From a virus: a DNA stretch of 33,995 bases. The first letter of the stretch is position 1. Every line of letters begins with the position of its first letter. The notes below the pieces were generated by a model. It worked only from the letters and a program-made list of their open reading frames with translations, had not been told where the DNA came from and did not search any database. Shown piece by piece: positions 22,650-29,805 of the stretch. A program made the position numbers and the translations under genes. The DNA lies in the IMG/VR virus record IMGVR_UViG_3300035182_000761, positions 1 to 33,995 of that record; one strand, given 5' to 3'.

Positions 22650-22940
22650 ATGACACCGGAATACTTGAAAGAATTGGCCGACCTCGCTGACCCCGGCAAG
22701 CTGTGGCGCACGTCTGGATTGGCGCAGGACTGCTTCACGCCGGAACAGAAGCGCCAACTTGACACCGGGGTCGCGTTGCGGCGCCAGGCCGACCATGTGC
22801 GGCGACTGCGCGAACTGCTGGGCACTGGCAAGAGCCTGCTGATTACGCCACTGTCTCTAAGCTGCGCTGATTTACGCGTCGTGCCAATGCCGGACGACAT
22901 CAAGAAGAGGCTGGCCGCAACAACAGGAGATAAGCAATGA
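22650..22940 (+). CDS. Hypothetical phage protein
   Basis: The start is placed at 22650 because AAAGGA lies at good spacing; the in-frame ATG at 22641 touches that site. The 96-residue helical protein (MTPEYLKELADLADPGKLWR...) has the segment RRQADHVRRLRELLGTGKSLLITPLS. GTGKS resembles a P-loop but no Walker context surrounds it. Its stop overlaps the next ATG. No function assigned. Confidence 0.68.
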   Translation: MTPEYLKELADLADPGKLWRTSGLAQDCFTPEQKRQLDTGVALRRQADHVRRLRELLGTGKSLLITPLSLSCADLRVVPMPDDIKKRLAATTGDKQ

Positions 22941-23791
22941 GTGAAACGCAAGAAACAACCGAAGCCACTGACGCAGCAGGCGCAGTAAGCAATGCGCTGC
23001 GCCACGCGTACAGCCTGGGCCAAACGTATTGGCAGCAGGCCGATAGCGAGAGCTACAGCCAAAACAAAAAGGCTGATGAAACAGAGCGGCGCTTTGCCAC
23101 GCTGGTGAAAGAAACCCGCGCGATGGTGCTGGCTGAAGAGCTGGTGCGCGACCCATTGACCGAAGTGTTAGGCCAGATGCTTTCCGCGCTGGAGATTGCG
23201 CAAAAATTTTGCGGTTCCCTTTCGGCGGATGACTTCCCCGATACGGTAGCAATCCCAATTACCAACGCAGTAAATGAAGGCCGGAAAGCTCTAACGAAGC
23301 CAGATGGCGCGGCGTCCTTGTTGAGCGACGTGTTAGAGCTTTTGCCGTGCCCGTTTTGCGGTGGAGAAGCGCGGCCAACTGCGCACCTGACGTATTCATG
23401 GTTCGCGCCAGTATGCAAATCGTGCGGCGTGAGCGGCCCATCAGTCCGAATTGCAAGCGGAGCTGACCGGCAGAAGCTGCGCGAACTCATGAACAAGGCG
23501 GATGCGCTATGGAACACTCGCGCCCCTAACGCGGGTTATGCCACACACCCTTTAGAGGGGCTGGAGAAATATCATGTTGAAATACCGGTGGCTGGTGAAG
23601 AAAGACAAACTGCAAATGTGGTTCGCATGGAGACTCCCGAAGTGGTTGGTGAAGTGGGCTGCGGTGCGGCTAATGGCACACGCAACGACGGGCGAGTATG
23701 GTTCAACGGTGGTGCCGGAACTCACTGCGATGGATGCGCTGAAACGGTGGGATGGGGCGTAAAGTGGGTTTTTACACCAAGTGACGCATAA
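22937..23791 (+). CDS. Lar-like zinc-ribbon protein with unusual C-terminal extension
   Basis: In 284 residues, the first ~130 are helical and acidic. A restriction-alleviation (Lar)-type zinc ribbon follows: LPCPFCGGEA with C138/C141, VCKSCG with C160/C163, then ADALWNTRAP at 189-197. Lar proteins modulate type I restriction in Rac prophage; this role is only suggested here. Lar-type proteins normally end soon after the WN-R element. The extra ~90 residues overlap a different frame (23574-23762) that looks more natural, so the extension may be a by-product of dual coding. ATG overlaps the previous stop. Confidence 0.72.
   Translation: MSETQETTEATDAAGAVSNALRHAYSLGQTYWQQADSESYSQNKKADETERRFATLVKETRAMVLAEELVRDPLTEVLGQMLSALEIAQKFCGSLSADDFPDTVAIPITNAVNEGRKALTKPDGAASLLSDVLELLPCPFCGGEARPTAHLTYSWFAPVCKSCGVSGPSVRIASGADRQKLRELMNKADALWNTRAPNAGYATHPLEGLEKYHVEIPVAGEERQTANVVRMETPEVVGEVGCGAANGTRNDGRVWFNGGAGTHCDGCAETVGWGVKWVFTPSDA
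23574..23762 (+). CDS. Small conserved phage protein nested in the Lar-like gene
   Basis: The 62-residue product starts MLKYRWLVKKDKLQMWFAWR and continues with LPKWLVKWAAVRLMAHATTG, then VVPELTAMDALKRW. I recognise the AWRLP...WAA-R-...HATTG-YG-TVVPELTAMDALKRW pattern in many phages. GGAG lies at good spacing before the ATG. It is entirely contained, in another frame, within the C-terminal part of the 284-codon ORF. The conserved pattern makes this the more credible coding frame here. Function unknown. Confidence 0.78.
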   Translation: MLKYRWLVKKDKLQMWFAWRLPKWLVKWAAVRLMAHATTGEYGSTVVPELTAMDALKRWDGA

Positions 23792-23814
23792 CGCCGCTTT
23801 GATAGGAGAATGAA

Positions 23815-23922
23815 ATGGCTGAAACAGTACAGTTGATAACGACAGTGACGGACTGTGGGATGTGCCCTAATCGTGAAAGCAAACGCTTCCACACGGCGGA
23901 TGTATGTGAGCAATACCCCTAA
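23815..23922 (+). CDS. 35-residue Cys-containing small protein
   Basis: ATG at 23815 has a strong GGAGAA site seven bases upstream. The product begins MAETVQLITTVTDCGMCPNR and ends in DVCEQYP. A CxxC pair and a third Cys could bind metal with a partner. It is short, but its ribosome-binding site is among the best in the region. Confidence 0.5.
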   Translation: MAETVQLITTVTDCGMCPNRESKRFHTADVCEQYP

Positions 23923-23942
23923 CGCGAGTTACGCATAACGAA

Positions 23943-23999
23943 ATGCTGACGATAGAAGAAGCCACCCGCAAACTCAACAAGTTTAGAGCAACCAAATGA
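23943..23999 (+). other. 18-codon micro-ORF before the TetR-type gene
   Basis: The frame MLTIEEATRKLNKFRATK ends in ATGA shared with the next gene's start. It lacks a Shine-Dalgarno and may be the 3' stub of a lost gene. It is recorded because similar bridging frames recur in this genome. Confidence 0.3.
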
Positions 24000-24289
24000 A
24001 AAACGACCGCAAGGCACAGATACTCGGCGCGGCACTCGTGATCGCACGAACCAATGGGTACAGTAAAGCCACCTTGCAAGACGTGGCAAAGCAAGCCGGA
24101 TGCACGCATGGTCTCGTTCTGTACTATTTTTCAACCGCAGTCCAACTCCGGCGCGCGATCATGTCGGAGGCGATCCGGGTGCGGGATGCCGCCATCCTGG
24201 CGCAAGGGCTGGCCATCGGGGACTCAAAAGCCAAGCGAGCGCCGCCGGAGTTAAAGGCTGCTGCCGTTGCTTACTTGATGGAGGCGTGA
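23996..24289 (+). CDS. TetR-type HTH DNA-binding protein, HTH domain only
   Basis: Residues 1-55 form a TetR N-terminal helix-turn-helix: KAQILGAALVIARTNGYSKA, then LQDVAKQAGCTHGLVLYYF with the usual recognition-helix Tyr-Tyr/Phe end. The full protein has only 97 residues and lacks the ligand-binding domain of TetR repressors. I know similar short phage proteins with ...QLRRAIM...QGLA-GD...AP.ELKA.A. It could control this operon, perhaps at the palindromes found here. The start overlaps the preceding micro-ORF. Confidence 0.85.
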   Translation: MKNDRKAQILGAALVIARTNGYSKATLQDVAKQAGCTHGLVLYYFSTAVQLRRAIMSEAIRVRDAAILAQGLAIGDSKAKRAPPELKAAAVAYLMEA

Positions 24290-24292
24290 GTC

Positions 24293-25240
24293 ATGCCTCA
24301 TTCAAATAAGGTCTTCTTCGGGGACTGCCGGGAATCCATGTGCGAAATGATCGGCCTCGGCATCAAGGCACAAACCTGCGTTACCTCGCCCCCCTACTTT
24401 GGCCTTCGGGATTACGGACATCCCGGTCAGCTTGGCCTCGAAAGCACAGTTGAAGAGTACGTTGCCAACTTGGTGACGGTGTTCCGCCTTGTGCGCGAAC
24501 TGCTGGCTGATGATGGCGTGCTTTGGCTGAACTTGGGCGACAGCTACGCCGCGAATAGAAGTTATCAAGTGCCTGATGGACTTAAAAATAAAGACCTGAT
24601 CGGCATCCCGTGGCGCGTGGCGCTGGCGTTGCAAGCCGATGGTTGGTATTTGCGCCAGGACATCATTTGGCACAAGCCTAACCCGATGCCGGAAAGCGTG
24701 ACGGATCGTTGCACCAAGTCCCACGAGTACCTATTCATGCTGACCAAGAACGCCCGATATTACTTTGACTCGGAGGCGATCAAGGAACCAATAACCGACT
24801 CAAGCGCCATCCGACTGTTGCAGAAAGTCGAGGAACAAACGGGGAGTGACCGAGTTCCGGGGAAGACCAACGGGAACATGAAGGCGGTTGGGCGTAAGCC
24901 CTTCGACCCGTCGATGGCTGGGGGAGGAACGAGCTACGTGGGGCATAGCGGGTACTTTAAGGCTGACGGGACGTGCATGGTGCGTCCCACCCGCAACAAG
25001 CGCTCCGTCTGGACGATCAGCACCAAACCCTACAAAGGCGCACACTTCGCCACCTTCCCCCCGGAACTGGTCGAGCCTTGCGTGTTGGCGGGCAGCCGCC
25101 CCGGCGACCTCGTGTTTGACCCGTTCCTCGGCAGCGGCACGACGGTGATGGTGGCCGCGCGACACGGGCGACGATGGGTTGGATGTGAGCTGAATGAAGA
25201 GTACGGCCCCCTCCAAGAAGAAAGGTTGCTCAAAGCATGA
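24293..25240 (+). CDS. N4-cytosine/N6-adenine DNA methyltransferase
   Basis: The 315-residue protein carries catalytic motif IV TSPPYFGLRDYG at residues 31-42. SPPY favours N4-cytosine or beta-class enzymes. It also has WLNLGDSY, DIIWHKPNPMPESV, and the SAM-binding DPFLGSGTT at 276-284, in the permuted beta order. It modifies phage DNA; no cognate restriction endonuclease is seen nearby. GGAGG precedes the ATG. The stop overlaps the primase-helicase start. Confidence 0.93.
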   Translation: MPHSNKVFFGDCRESMCEMIGLGIKAQTCVTSPPYFGLRDYGHPGQLGLESTVEEYVANLVTVFRLVRELLADDGVLWLNLGDSYAANRSYQVPDGLKNKDLIGIPWRVALALQADGWYLRQDIIWHKPNPMPESVTDRCTKSHEYLFMLTKNARYYFDSEAIKEPITDSSAIRLLQKVEEQTGSDRVPGKTNGNMKAVGRKPFDPSMAGGGTSYVGHSGYFKADGTCMVRPTRNKRSVWTISTKPYKGAHFATFPPELVEPCVLAGSRPGDLVFDPFLGSGTTVMVAARHGRRWVGCELNEEYGPLQEERLLKA

Positions 25241-27597
25241 ACGCTCATTCAAAGTGGCTTGAAGCCCGCCAGTTCATCACATACAAAGCCGTTTGGCACG
25301 AAGCCGCTCAAAAGTGGAATAAGCTGCCAACTGACCCAGTGACCGGTCAGGTAGTCAACCCGCATGATCCCCAGTATTGGGTGAGCCATGGGGAGGCTGT
25401 CGCTACCGGCCAGCCTGCCGCATTTGTGCTGACCGAGGCCGACCCATATTTTTGCCTGGACATCGATGGCTGCTACGACCCCGTTACCCAAGCGTGGAGC
25501 GCCGAATCCCTCAAGGTGGTCGCGGCGTTCCCCGGCGCGATGGTTGAGGTATCCATGTCGGGCAAGGGTCTGCACATCTGGGGGCGCTATTCTGGCGTTG
25601 TCCCGGAGCATAGTTGCCGGAGCTCCGTGCTGGCAGGCTTCGAGCTATATCACACGAAGCGGTTTATTGCCCTCGGCCACCCCAACGCTACCGGCGACAT
25701 CGAGACTGACTGCACTGCGGCTCTGGCTGCCGCCGTGGTCGCTTGGTTTCCCCCAGGCGAGGCTCTTGATCCCGGCAAGGACTGGACGACCGAGCCAGTG
25801 CCCGAATGGGGTGGCCCGATCGACGACGATGACCTGATCGCGCGCGCGCTGCGCTCCGGTAGCGCCGCCAATGCCTTCAGCAAGCGGGCGAGTTTCAGAG
25901 ACCTTTGGGAAGCCAACGCCGAGGTGCTGGCGAAAGCCTACCCCTCGAAGTCGGGGCAAGCCTACGATGCCAGTAGCGCGGACATGGCGTTGGCTTCTCA
26001 CCTCGCGTTTTGGACTGGACGTAACTGCGAGCGGATGCGGCGGCTGATGGAGCGTTCGGCACTCAAGCGCGACAAGTGGGAGCGTGAGGAGTACATTCAG
26101 ACGACTATCCTCAAAATGGCAAGCGGGGCGCGCGAAGTATTCACGGTGCGACCAAACGAGTCTACCGATACGGCGCGACCAAACGAGTCTACCGACGGAA
26201 CCTCCCCAATACCCCTTGGGATGTGCTGGCCCGAAGAACAAGCGCGGCTGTTCAAAGGCTGTGTCTACGTACAGACTGGTTACCAAGCGTTTGTTCCAGG
26301 CGAGGGTCTTTTGAAGCCCGACCAGTTCAAAGTCCACTTCGGGGGGCGGTCGTTCCCTATCGACGCGGGCAATACCAAAGTATCGAAGGACGCGTGGGAA
26401 GCATTCACGCAGTCCCAGATAAGCGTGTGCTTGCGCGCCAAAACAACTTGTTTCCGACCGGAAATGAGTCCCGGCACTATCACAGTTAAAGAAGGAATAG
26501 AGATGGTAAACCTTTGGTCTCCCGCACGAACAGAACGTAAATCCGGCGACCCAAGCCGATTCCTGAACCACCTTGCCAAAGTATTACCCGACCGAGGTGA
26601 CCAGGATATTTTCCTCGCGTACATGGCTGCCATCGTGCAGTACCCCGGAATCAAGTTCAAATGGGCTCCGTTTCTGCAAGGGACGCCAGGCAACGGCAAG
26701 TCCTTGTTCTCAGAATGTGTCGCGCGCGCTGTTGGGCGTGAGTTTTCCCATTACCCGAAAGCAGCAGAGATCGCATCGAAGTTCAACGGTTGGATATATC
26801 GAAAGCTGTTTATCGCGCTGGAGGACATCTACGTGAGCGAGAAACAAACCGACGTGATGGAGGCTTTGAAACCCATGATTACCGGCGAATGGTTGGAAAT
26901 TGAGCAAAAGGGGGAAAACCAGATCACCCGAGAAATATGCGCCAATTTCATCATCAACTCCAATCACCGAACGGGGCTGCGAAAGCACAAAGATGACCGC
27001 CGGTTCGCCCCGTTTTTCTCGGCGCAACAGTGCAAGGAAGACCTGGTTCGGGATGGCATGAGCGGGCGGTATTTCCCTGATTTGTACCAGTGGCTTCAGT
27101 CCGAAGGGTACGCCATCATCAACGAGTATTTGCACCAGTACGCTATCCCCGATGAGCTCAACCCCGCCATGTTTTGCCACACAGCGCCCATCACATCCAC
27201 GACGGCGGAAGCAATCGGGGCAGGGCTAGGACGGGTTGAGCAGGAAGTCATGGAGATGGTTGAGCAGTGCGCCCCCGGCTTTTGCGGTGGATGGATCAAT
27301 TCCCGCGCGCTCGATGACTTGCTGGAGAGGCTACGCGCAAGCCATGTTTTGCCACGGAACAAACGCCGAGAGGTACTTGTGAGTCTGGGGTACGACTGGC
27401 ATCCGGGGTTATCCAATGGCCGCGTGAATAACCCGATGCCAGACGGGTCAAAGCCAACCTTGTTTATCAAGGAGGGTCATTGGGCTCTTGGACTACAGGG
27501 AGGGAGCGCGGTAACGAAAGCGTATCTCGACGCCCAGAGCGGAATACCGCAGGCAGTTCCGGCGTCAATACTGGCGTTCGGCCCCCACGGTGCGTAA
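25237..27597 (+). CDS. Primase-polymerase / SF3-type helicase replication protein
   Basis: The 786-residue protein has a PrimPol-like N-terminal domain: FCLDIDG with Asp75 and Asp77, MSGKGLHIWG with His113, and HTKRFIALGH. The C-terminal helicase has Walker A GTPGNGKS with Lys488, ALEDIY (Walker B region) and a sensor-like FIINSNHRTGL. A 9-residue tandem duplication (RPNESTD) lies between the two halves. It should synthesise primers and unwind DNA at the origin, working with the family A polymerase. ATG overlaps the methyltransferase stop. The 3' end is overlapped by an opposing gene. Confidence 0.93.
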   Translation: MNAHSKWLEARQFITYKAVWHEAAQKWNKLPTDPVTGQVVNPHDPQYWVSHGEAVATGQPAAFVLTEADPYFCLDIDGCYDPVTQAWSAESLKVVAAFPGAMVEVSMSGKGLHIWGRYSGVVPEHSCRSSVLAGFELYHTKRFIALGHPNATGDIETDCTAALAAAVVAWFPPGEALDPGKDWTTEPVPEWGGPIDDDDLIARALRSGSAANAFSKRASFRDLWEANAEVLAKAYPSKSGQAYDASSADMALASHLAFWTGRNCERMRRLMERSALKRDKWEREEYIQTTILKMASGAREVFTVRPNESTDTARPNESTDGTSPIPLGMCWPEEQARLFKGCVYVQTGYQAFVPGEGLLKPDQFKVHFGGRSFPIDAGNTKVSKDAWEAFTQSQISVCLRAKTTCFRPEMSPGTITVKEGIEMVNLWSPARTERKSGDPSRFLNHLAKVLPDRGDQDIFLAYMAAIVQYPGIKFKWAPFLQGTPGNGKSLFSECVARAVGREFSHYPKAAEIASKFNGWIYRKLFIALEDIYVSEKQTDVMEALKPMITGEWLEIEQKGENQITREICANFIINSNHRTGLRKHKDDRRFAPFFSAQQCKEDLVRDGMSGRYFPDLYQWLQSEGYAIINEYLHQYAIPDELNPAMFCHTAPITSTTAEAIGAGLGRVEQEVMEMVEQCAPGFCGGWINSRALDDLLERLRASHVLPRNKRREVLVSLGYDWHPGLSNGRVNNPMPDGSKPTLFIKEGHWALGLQGGSAVTKAYLDAQSGIPQAVPASILAFGPHGA

Positions 27598-27676
27598 CCG
27601 CGCCGTTTATAACCACGTAGTGCTGTTGTGGGTTGGCTGCAAGGAAGTCTTGCGCCATCTTAGTTGCGTCATCCAT
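27467..27676 (-). CDS. Small protein overlapping the primase gene antisense
   Basis: The 69-residue frame (MDDATKMAQDFLAANPQQHY...) starts at ATG 27676 behind AAGGGG, just inside the end of the upstream gene. Its last ~43 codons run antisense to the primase-helicase 3' end. The N-terminus looks natural (helix plus YVVINGAVTHRGG). The Pro/Arg-rich end is probably only the antisense reading. A short functional N-terminal part with a tail imposed by the overlap is the simplest view. Confidence 0.55.
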   Translation of the reverse strand: MDDATKMAQDFLAANPQQHYVVINGAVTHRGGRTPVLTPELPAVFRSGRRDTLSLPRSLPVVQEPNDPP

Positions 27677-28376
27677 GTTTTGCCCCTTCCGGCTTTAGGC
27701 CGCGCGCCGCGTCAATCGCCTTCAAAACTACGGCGATCCTGTCCGATGGCGCGCAATGCTTCGCAATCCTCCCGCGCCAATCCTCCAGCGTGATTTTCTC
27801 GCCCATTTCGATCAGGTGGGAAAATTTGCCGAGTGCATAAATAAAAGTTTTATGCGTTTCATCGCCCAAGGTTTTACCCGGCAAAGCCTGCGCTCTGGTG
27901 CCCTCGTGGTCGCGCTGAATAGTGAACTCACGCGGTGCGTGCGCGGCGTGGTCAAGCATGGCGGCGAAGTCTTCTGCGGTGGCGGTCAGCAGATCAGCCT
28001 GGCCGTGCAACAGCTCGCCGACGCCATCGCGCACGCGCCAGAATACCGCCGCCACATTGCGCCCAGCGCCGACGTGCTCACACTCAGCCGTAATGCGGAA
28101 AAACTGCCCGTCGCGGGTCATTCTGAGCGGCCATTGATAACGCTGGGCATCCCAGCCCAGCCCACGCAGTGCATTCCTGATGTCGATCATGCGCCTACTA
28201 AAAAAGCTGTCCAGGGCATCCTGCCAGTACAGCAGCGCGGCTGGGTTGTTGGCGATCAGTGCGTAATTTTCGGATGTATGCGGATTGAAGCTGGCCGCCC
28301 GCCAGACTTCGCCCAGCGCGTGCGTGGCGGCCATCATATCGGCCTGGCCGCGTAGTTGCATGTCATTGGTAATCAT
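27669..28376 (-). CDS. Hypothetical phage protein
   Basis: The start at 28376 is chosen because AAAGGAGA lies directly upstream; the longer frame from 28535 covers the neighbour gene. The 235-residue protein begins MITNDMQLRGQADMMAATHA, continues with ALIANNPAALLYWQDALDSF and a beta-rich middle with CEHVGAGRNVAAVFW, and ends with a helical tail. No known domain is evident. It is encoded in the leftward small-gene operon and is one of its largest members. Confidence 0.7.
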   Translation of the reverse strand: MITNDMQLRGQADMMAATHALGEVWRAASFNPHTSENYALIANNPAALLYWQDALDSFFSRRMIDIRNALRGLGWDAQRYQWPLRMTRDGQFFRITAECEHVGAGRNVAAVFWRVRDGVGELLHGQADLLTATAEDFAAMLDHAAHAPREFTIQRDHEGTRAQALPGKTLGDETHKTFIYALGKFSHLIEMGEKITLEDWRGRIAKHCAPSDRIAVVLKAIDAARGLKPEGAKHG

Positions 28377-28572
28377 GTCCGTCTCCTTTAGTCGTGTTTT
28401 CCGGGCTATCTGGAACGTAATCCTGCATCCCGTCGAGTCCGTAATCGAAACCGGCGTTATATGCCTCCAGGGCTTCTCCGGTTCTCGCGCCGGGGAAGCG
28501 GTATGGGTTCGTCCTGGCGCCATCGGATAAACCAACCCGCCAGTCCTGATAGTAAAGGCTGTCGTGATTCAT
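28363..28572 (-). CDS. Hypothetical small acidic phage protein
   Basis: The 69-residue product (MNHDSLYYQDWRVGLSDGAR...) has GGGAG before its ATG. It is Tyr- and Asp-rich with AYNAGFDYGLDGMQDYVP near the end, a pattern seen in small phage and plasmid proteins with YxxGFxxG. Its ATG overlaps the previous stop via AAAACATGA, and its end overlaps the start of 28376. Function unknown. Confidence 0.68.
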   Translation of the reverse strand: MNHDSLYYQDWRVGLSDGARTNPYRFPGARTGEALEAYNAGFDYGLDGMQDYVPDSPENTTKGDGHDYQ

Positions 28573-28754
28573 GTTTTGCTCCCTGTGTTATTGCGGCGCG
28601 CATCTACCCCTGGATGGCCGGGGTTTTGCTTACGCCATGTTTTGAGGCCAAGCGAAACCGTCGCCTGAGTAATGTCGTATAGTAATGCCGCTTGAGACTG
28701 GGTTCGACCCGGCCCGCCTAGCAACCAAGCGACAGCTTGAGACGTTTTGCTCAT
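28569..28754 (-). CDS. Small helix-turn-helix protein
   Basis: The start at 28754 follows AGGAG. The 61-residue protein reads MSKTSQAVAWLLGGPGRTQS then QAALLYDITQATVSLGLKTW. The AALLYDITQATVSLGL part fits the helix-turn-helix of TrfB/KorA-type or Cro-like repressors. It may regulate this leftward operon. It is small enough to be only the DNA-binding domain. Confidence comes from the HTH pattern and the ribosome-binding site. Confidence 0.72.
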   Translation of the reverse strand: MSKTSQAVAWLLGGPGRTQSQAALLYDITQATVSLGLKTWRKQNPGHPGVDARRNNTGSKT

Positions 28755-29062
28755 GTTTCTAACTCCTCTAAACACATGGGGATTGAAGGATCGTATTCAG
28801 GCGATGGATTCGGCAAGGGTACGAACGCACAATATTTCATATAGCCATCCTCTCTAAACTGAGTGATATATTCGTCGCCAGTCATCCCAGAGTGAAAGAC
28901 GGGGAAGCCCTGGTTGGGAGTTCGGTACTGTACAAAGCCCTTACGGGCCGCTTTATGGAAAACGGTTTTGCGCTTATCCAGTTTGGCGATGGCTTCCCGG
29001 ACTTTTTCGGCATTTTCGGGATGGCAAGTAAAGCGGCATGTTTTATAAACGATGGTTATCAT
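28751..29062 (-). CDS. Hypothetical phage protein
   Basis: The 103-residue protein (MITIVYKTCRFTCHPENAEK...) has CGGAG before its ATG. The middle contains FVQYRTPNQGFPVFHSGMTG, and the end is acidic. It is probably an alpha/beta fold. No family recognised. The stop overlaps the HTH gene's ATG. Confidence 0.65.
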   Translation of the reverse strand: MITIVYKTCRFTCHPENAEKVREAIAKLDKRKTVFHKAARKGFVQYRTPNQGFPVFHSGMTGDEYITQFREDGYMKYCAFVPLPNPSPEYDPSIPMCLEELET

Positions 29063-29066
29063 GTTT

Positions 29067-29249
29067 TCAACTCCGTTCGACTAAGTAAAGGGGGCAGGCG
29101 TTTACTTCCCGCAGGCCGTACGTGGTTAGAGACGCGCGCGGATCCGGTGGGAATATAGGCGTGGGCCAATTCCGTGTTTTGCGGATGTCGGTATCACGCG
29201 CACTCACATAAACGCGCTTCGGGTTTGTGATAGGCAAGTCGGGTTTCAT
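29067..29249 (-). CDS. Hypothetical small phage protein
   Basis: The start at 29249 follows GGAG and an AAAACATGA junction. An in-frame start at 29342 lies inside the neighbour gene. The 60-residue product begins MKPDLPITNPKRVYVSARDT and continues with the Pro-rich TRNWPTPIFPPDPR. No domain. Coding is supported mainly by the junction shared with its neighbours. Confidence 0.55.
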   Translation of the reverse strand: MKPDLPITNPKRVYVSARDTDIRKTRNWPTPIFPPDPRASLTTYGLREVNACPLYLVERS

Positions 29250-29533
29250 GTTTTCAACTCCAGATCGTGAAGTAAAGTTTCGACCGCGCACAGCGTTGCC
29301 CAGGTCGGCGCTTGAACCGTCCCTAGTTTCTCGCCGTCGCATTCATTCGCCAGCCTGCGCAAGGCCGCCAGCATATCCGGGGCCGCCGCGATTAAGTAGG
29401 CGTTCGCTTTTTCGGTTGCTAGGGTCAGCTCCTCCATGCTGTCGCATTGGCAGATAATGTCTATCCCGTCGCGTGCGTAAACACGTGGGGGGTTGAAGCC
29501 TTCGACGACCCAGGGGCCGGGTGTGTATTTCAT
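29246..29533 (-). CDS. Conserved small phage protein (TPGPW family)
   Basis: The 95-residue protein carries the pattern MKYTPGPWVV...EKANAYLIAAAPDMLAALRRL, which is very common in phage early regions. GPW near the start and (E/A)ANA-LIAAAPDML are its hallmarks. Function is not established. AAGGAT precedes the ATG, and both ends overlap neighbours. Confidence 0.85.
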   Translation of the reverse strand: MKYTPGPWVVEGFNPPRVYARDGIDIICQCDSMEELTLATEKANAYLIAAAPDMLAALRRLANECDGEKLGTVQAPTWATLCAVETLLHDLELKT

Positions 29534-29805
29534 GTTTTCATATCCTTAAAAGTTTGACGGGCGAATGTCTGCACGTCGGGGGGCAAAGCCTCAAAAGGTA
29601 CGCGCGCGCCCAGGTGCGTGCCCGCCGTTGCTTCTACGTGCATTCCGAAGCCTTGCGGATGGAAGGGTAACGCGCTGGCCGCTATGGCTTCCCATAGCAA
29701 GCCGCCAGCCGCGCGGCGAGACCATCCGCGTACCCAGCGCGCCGGGAGGATGGTATAGCGGTCGCATGTTTTGCCGCCGTTGTCGTAGCATCTAACGGGC
29801 ATCAT
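29530..29805 (-). CDS. Hypothetical phage protein (GGKT-DRYT type)
   Basis: The 91-residue protein begins MMPVRCYDNGGKTCDRYTIL and ends ARQTFKDMKT. NGGKTxDRYT at the N-terminus followed by a substrate-like G-M-H motif is a pattern I have seen in phage and bacterial proteins without known function. The start overlaps the previous stop and lacks a strong own site, so coupling is probable. Confidence 0.72.
   Translation of the reverse strand: MMPVRCYDNGGKTCDRYTILPARWVRGWSRRAAGGLLWEAIAASALPFHPQGFGMHVEATAGTHLGARVPFEALPPDVQTFARQTFKDMKT

Noticed and set aside
22839-22857. P-loop (GTGKS) in the 96-residue protein at 22650
   Set aside because: The surrounding helix-rich context and the absence of Walker B or other NTPase motifs in so short a protein make it a chance match.
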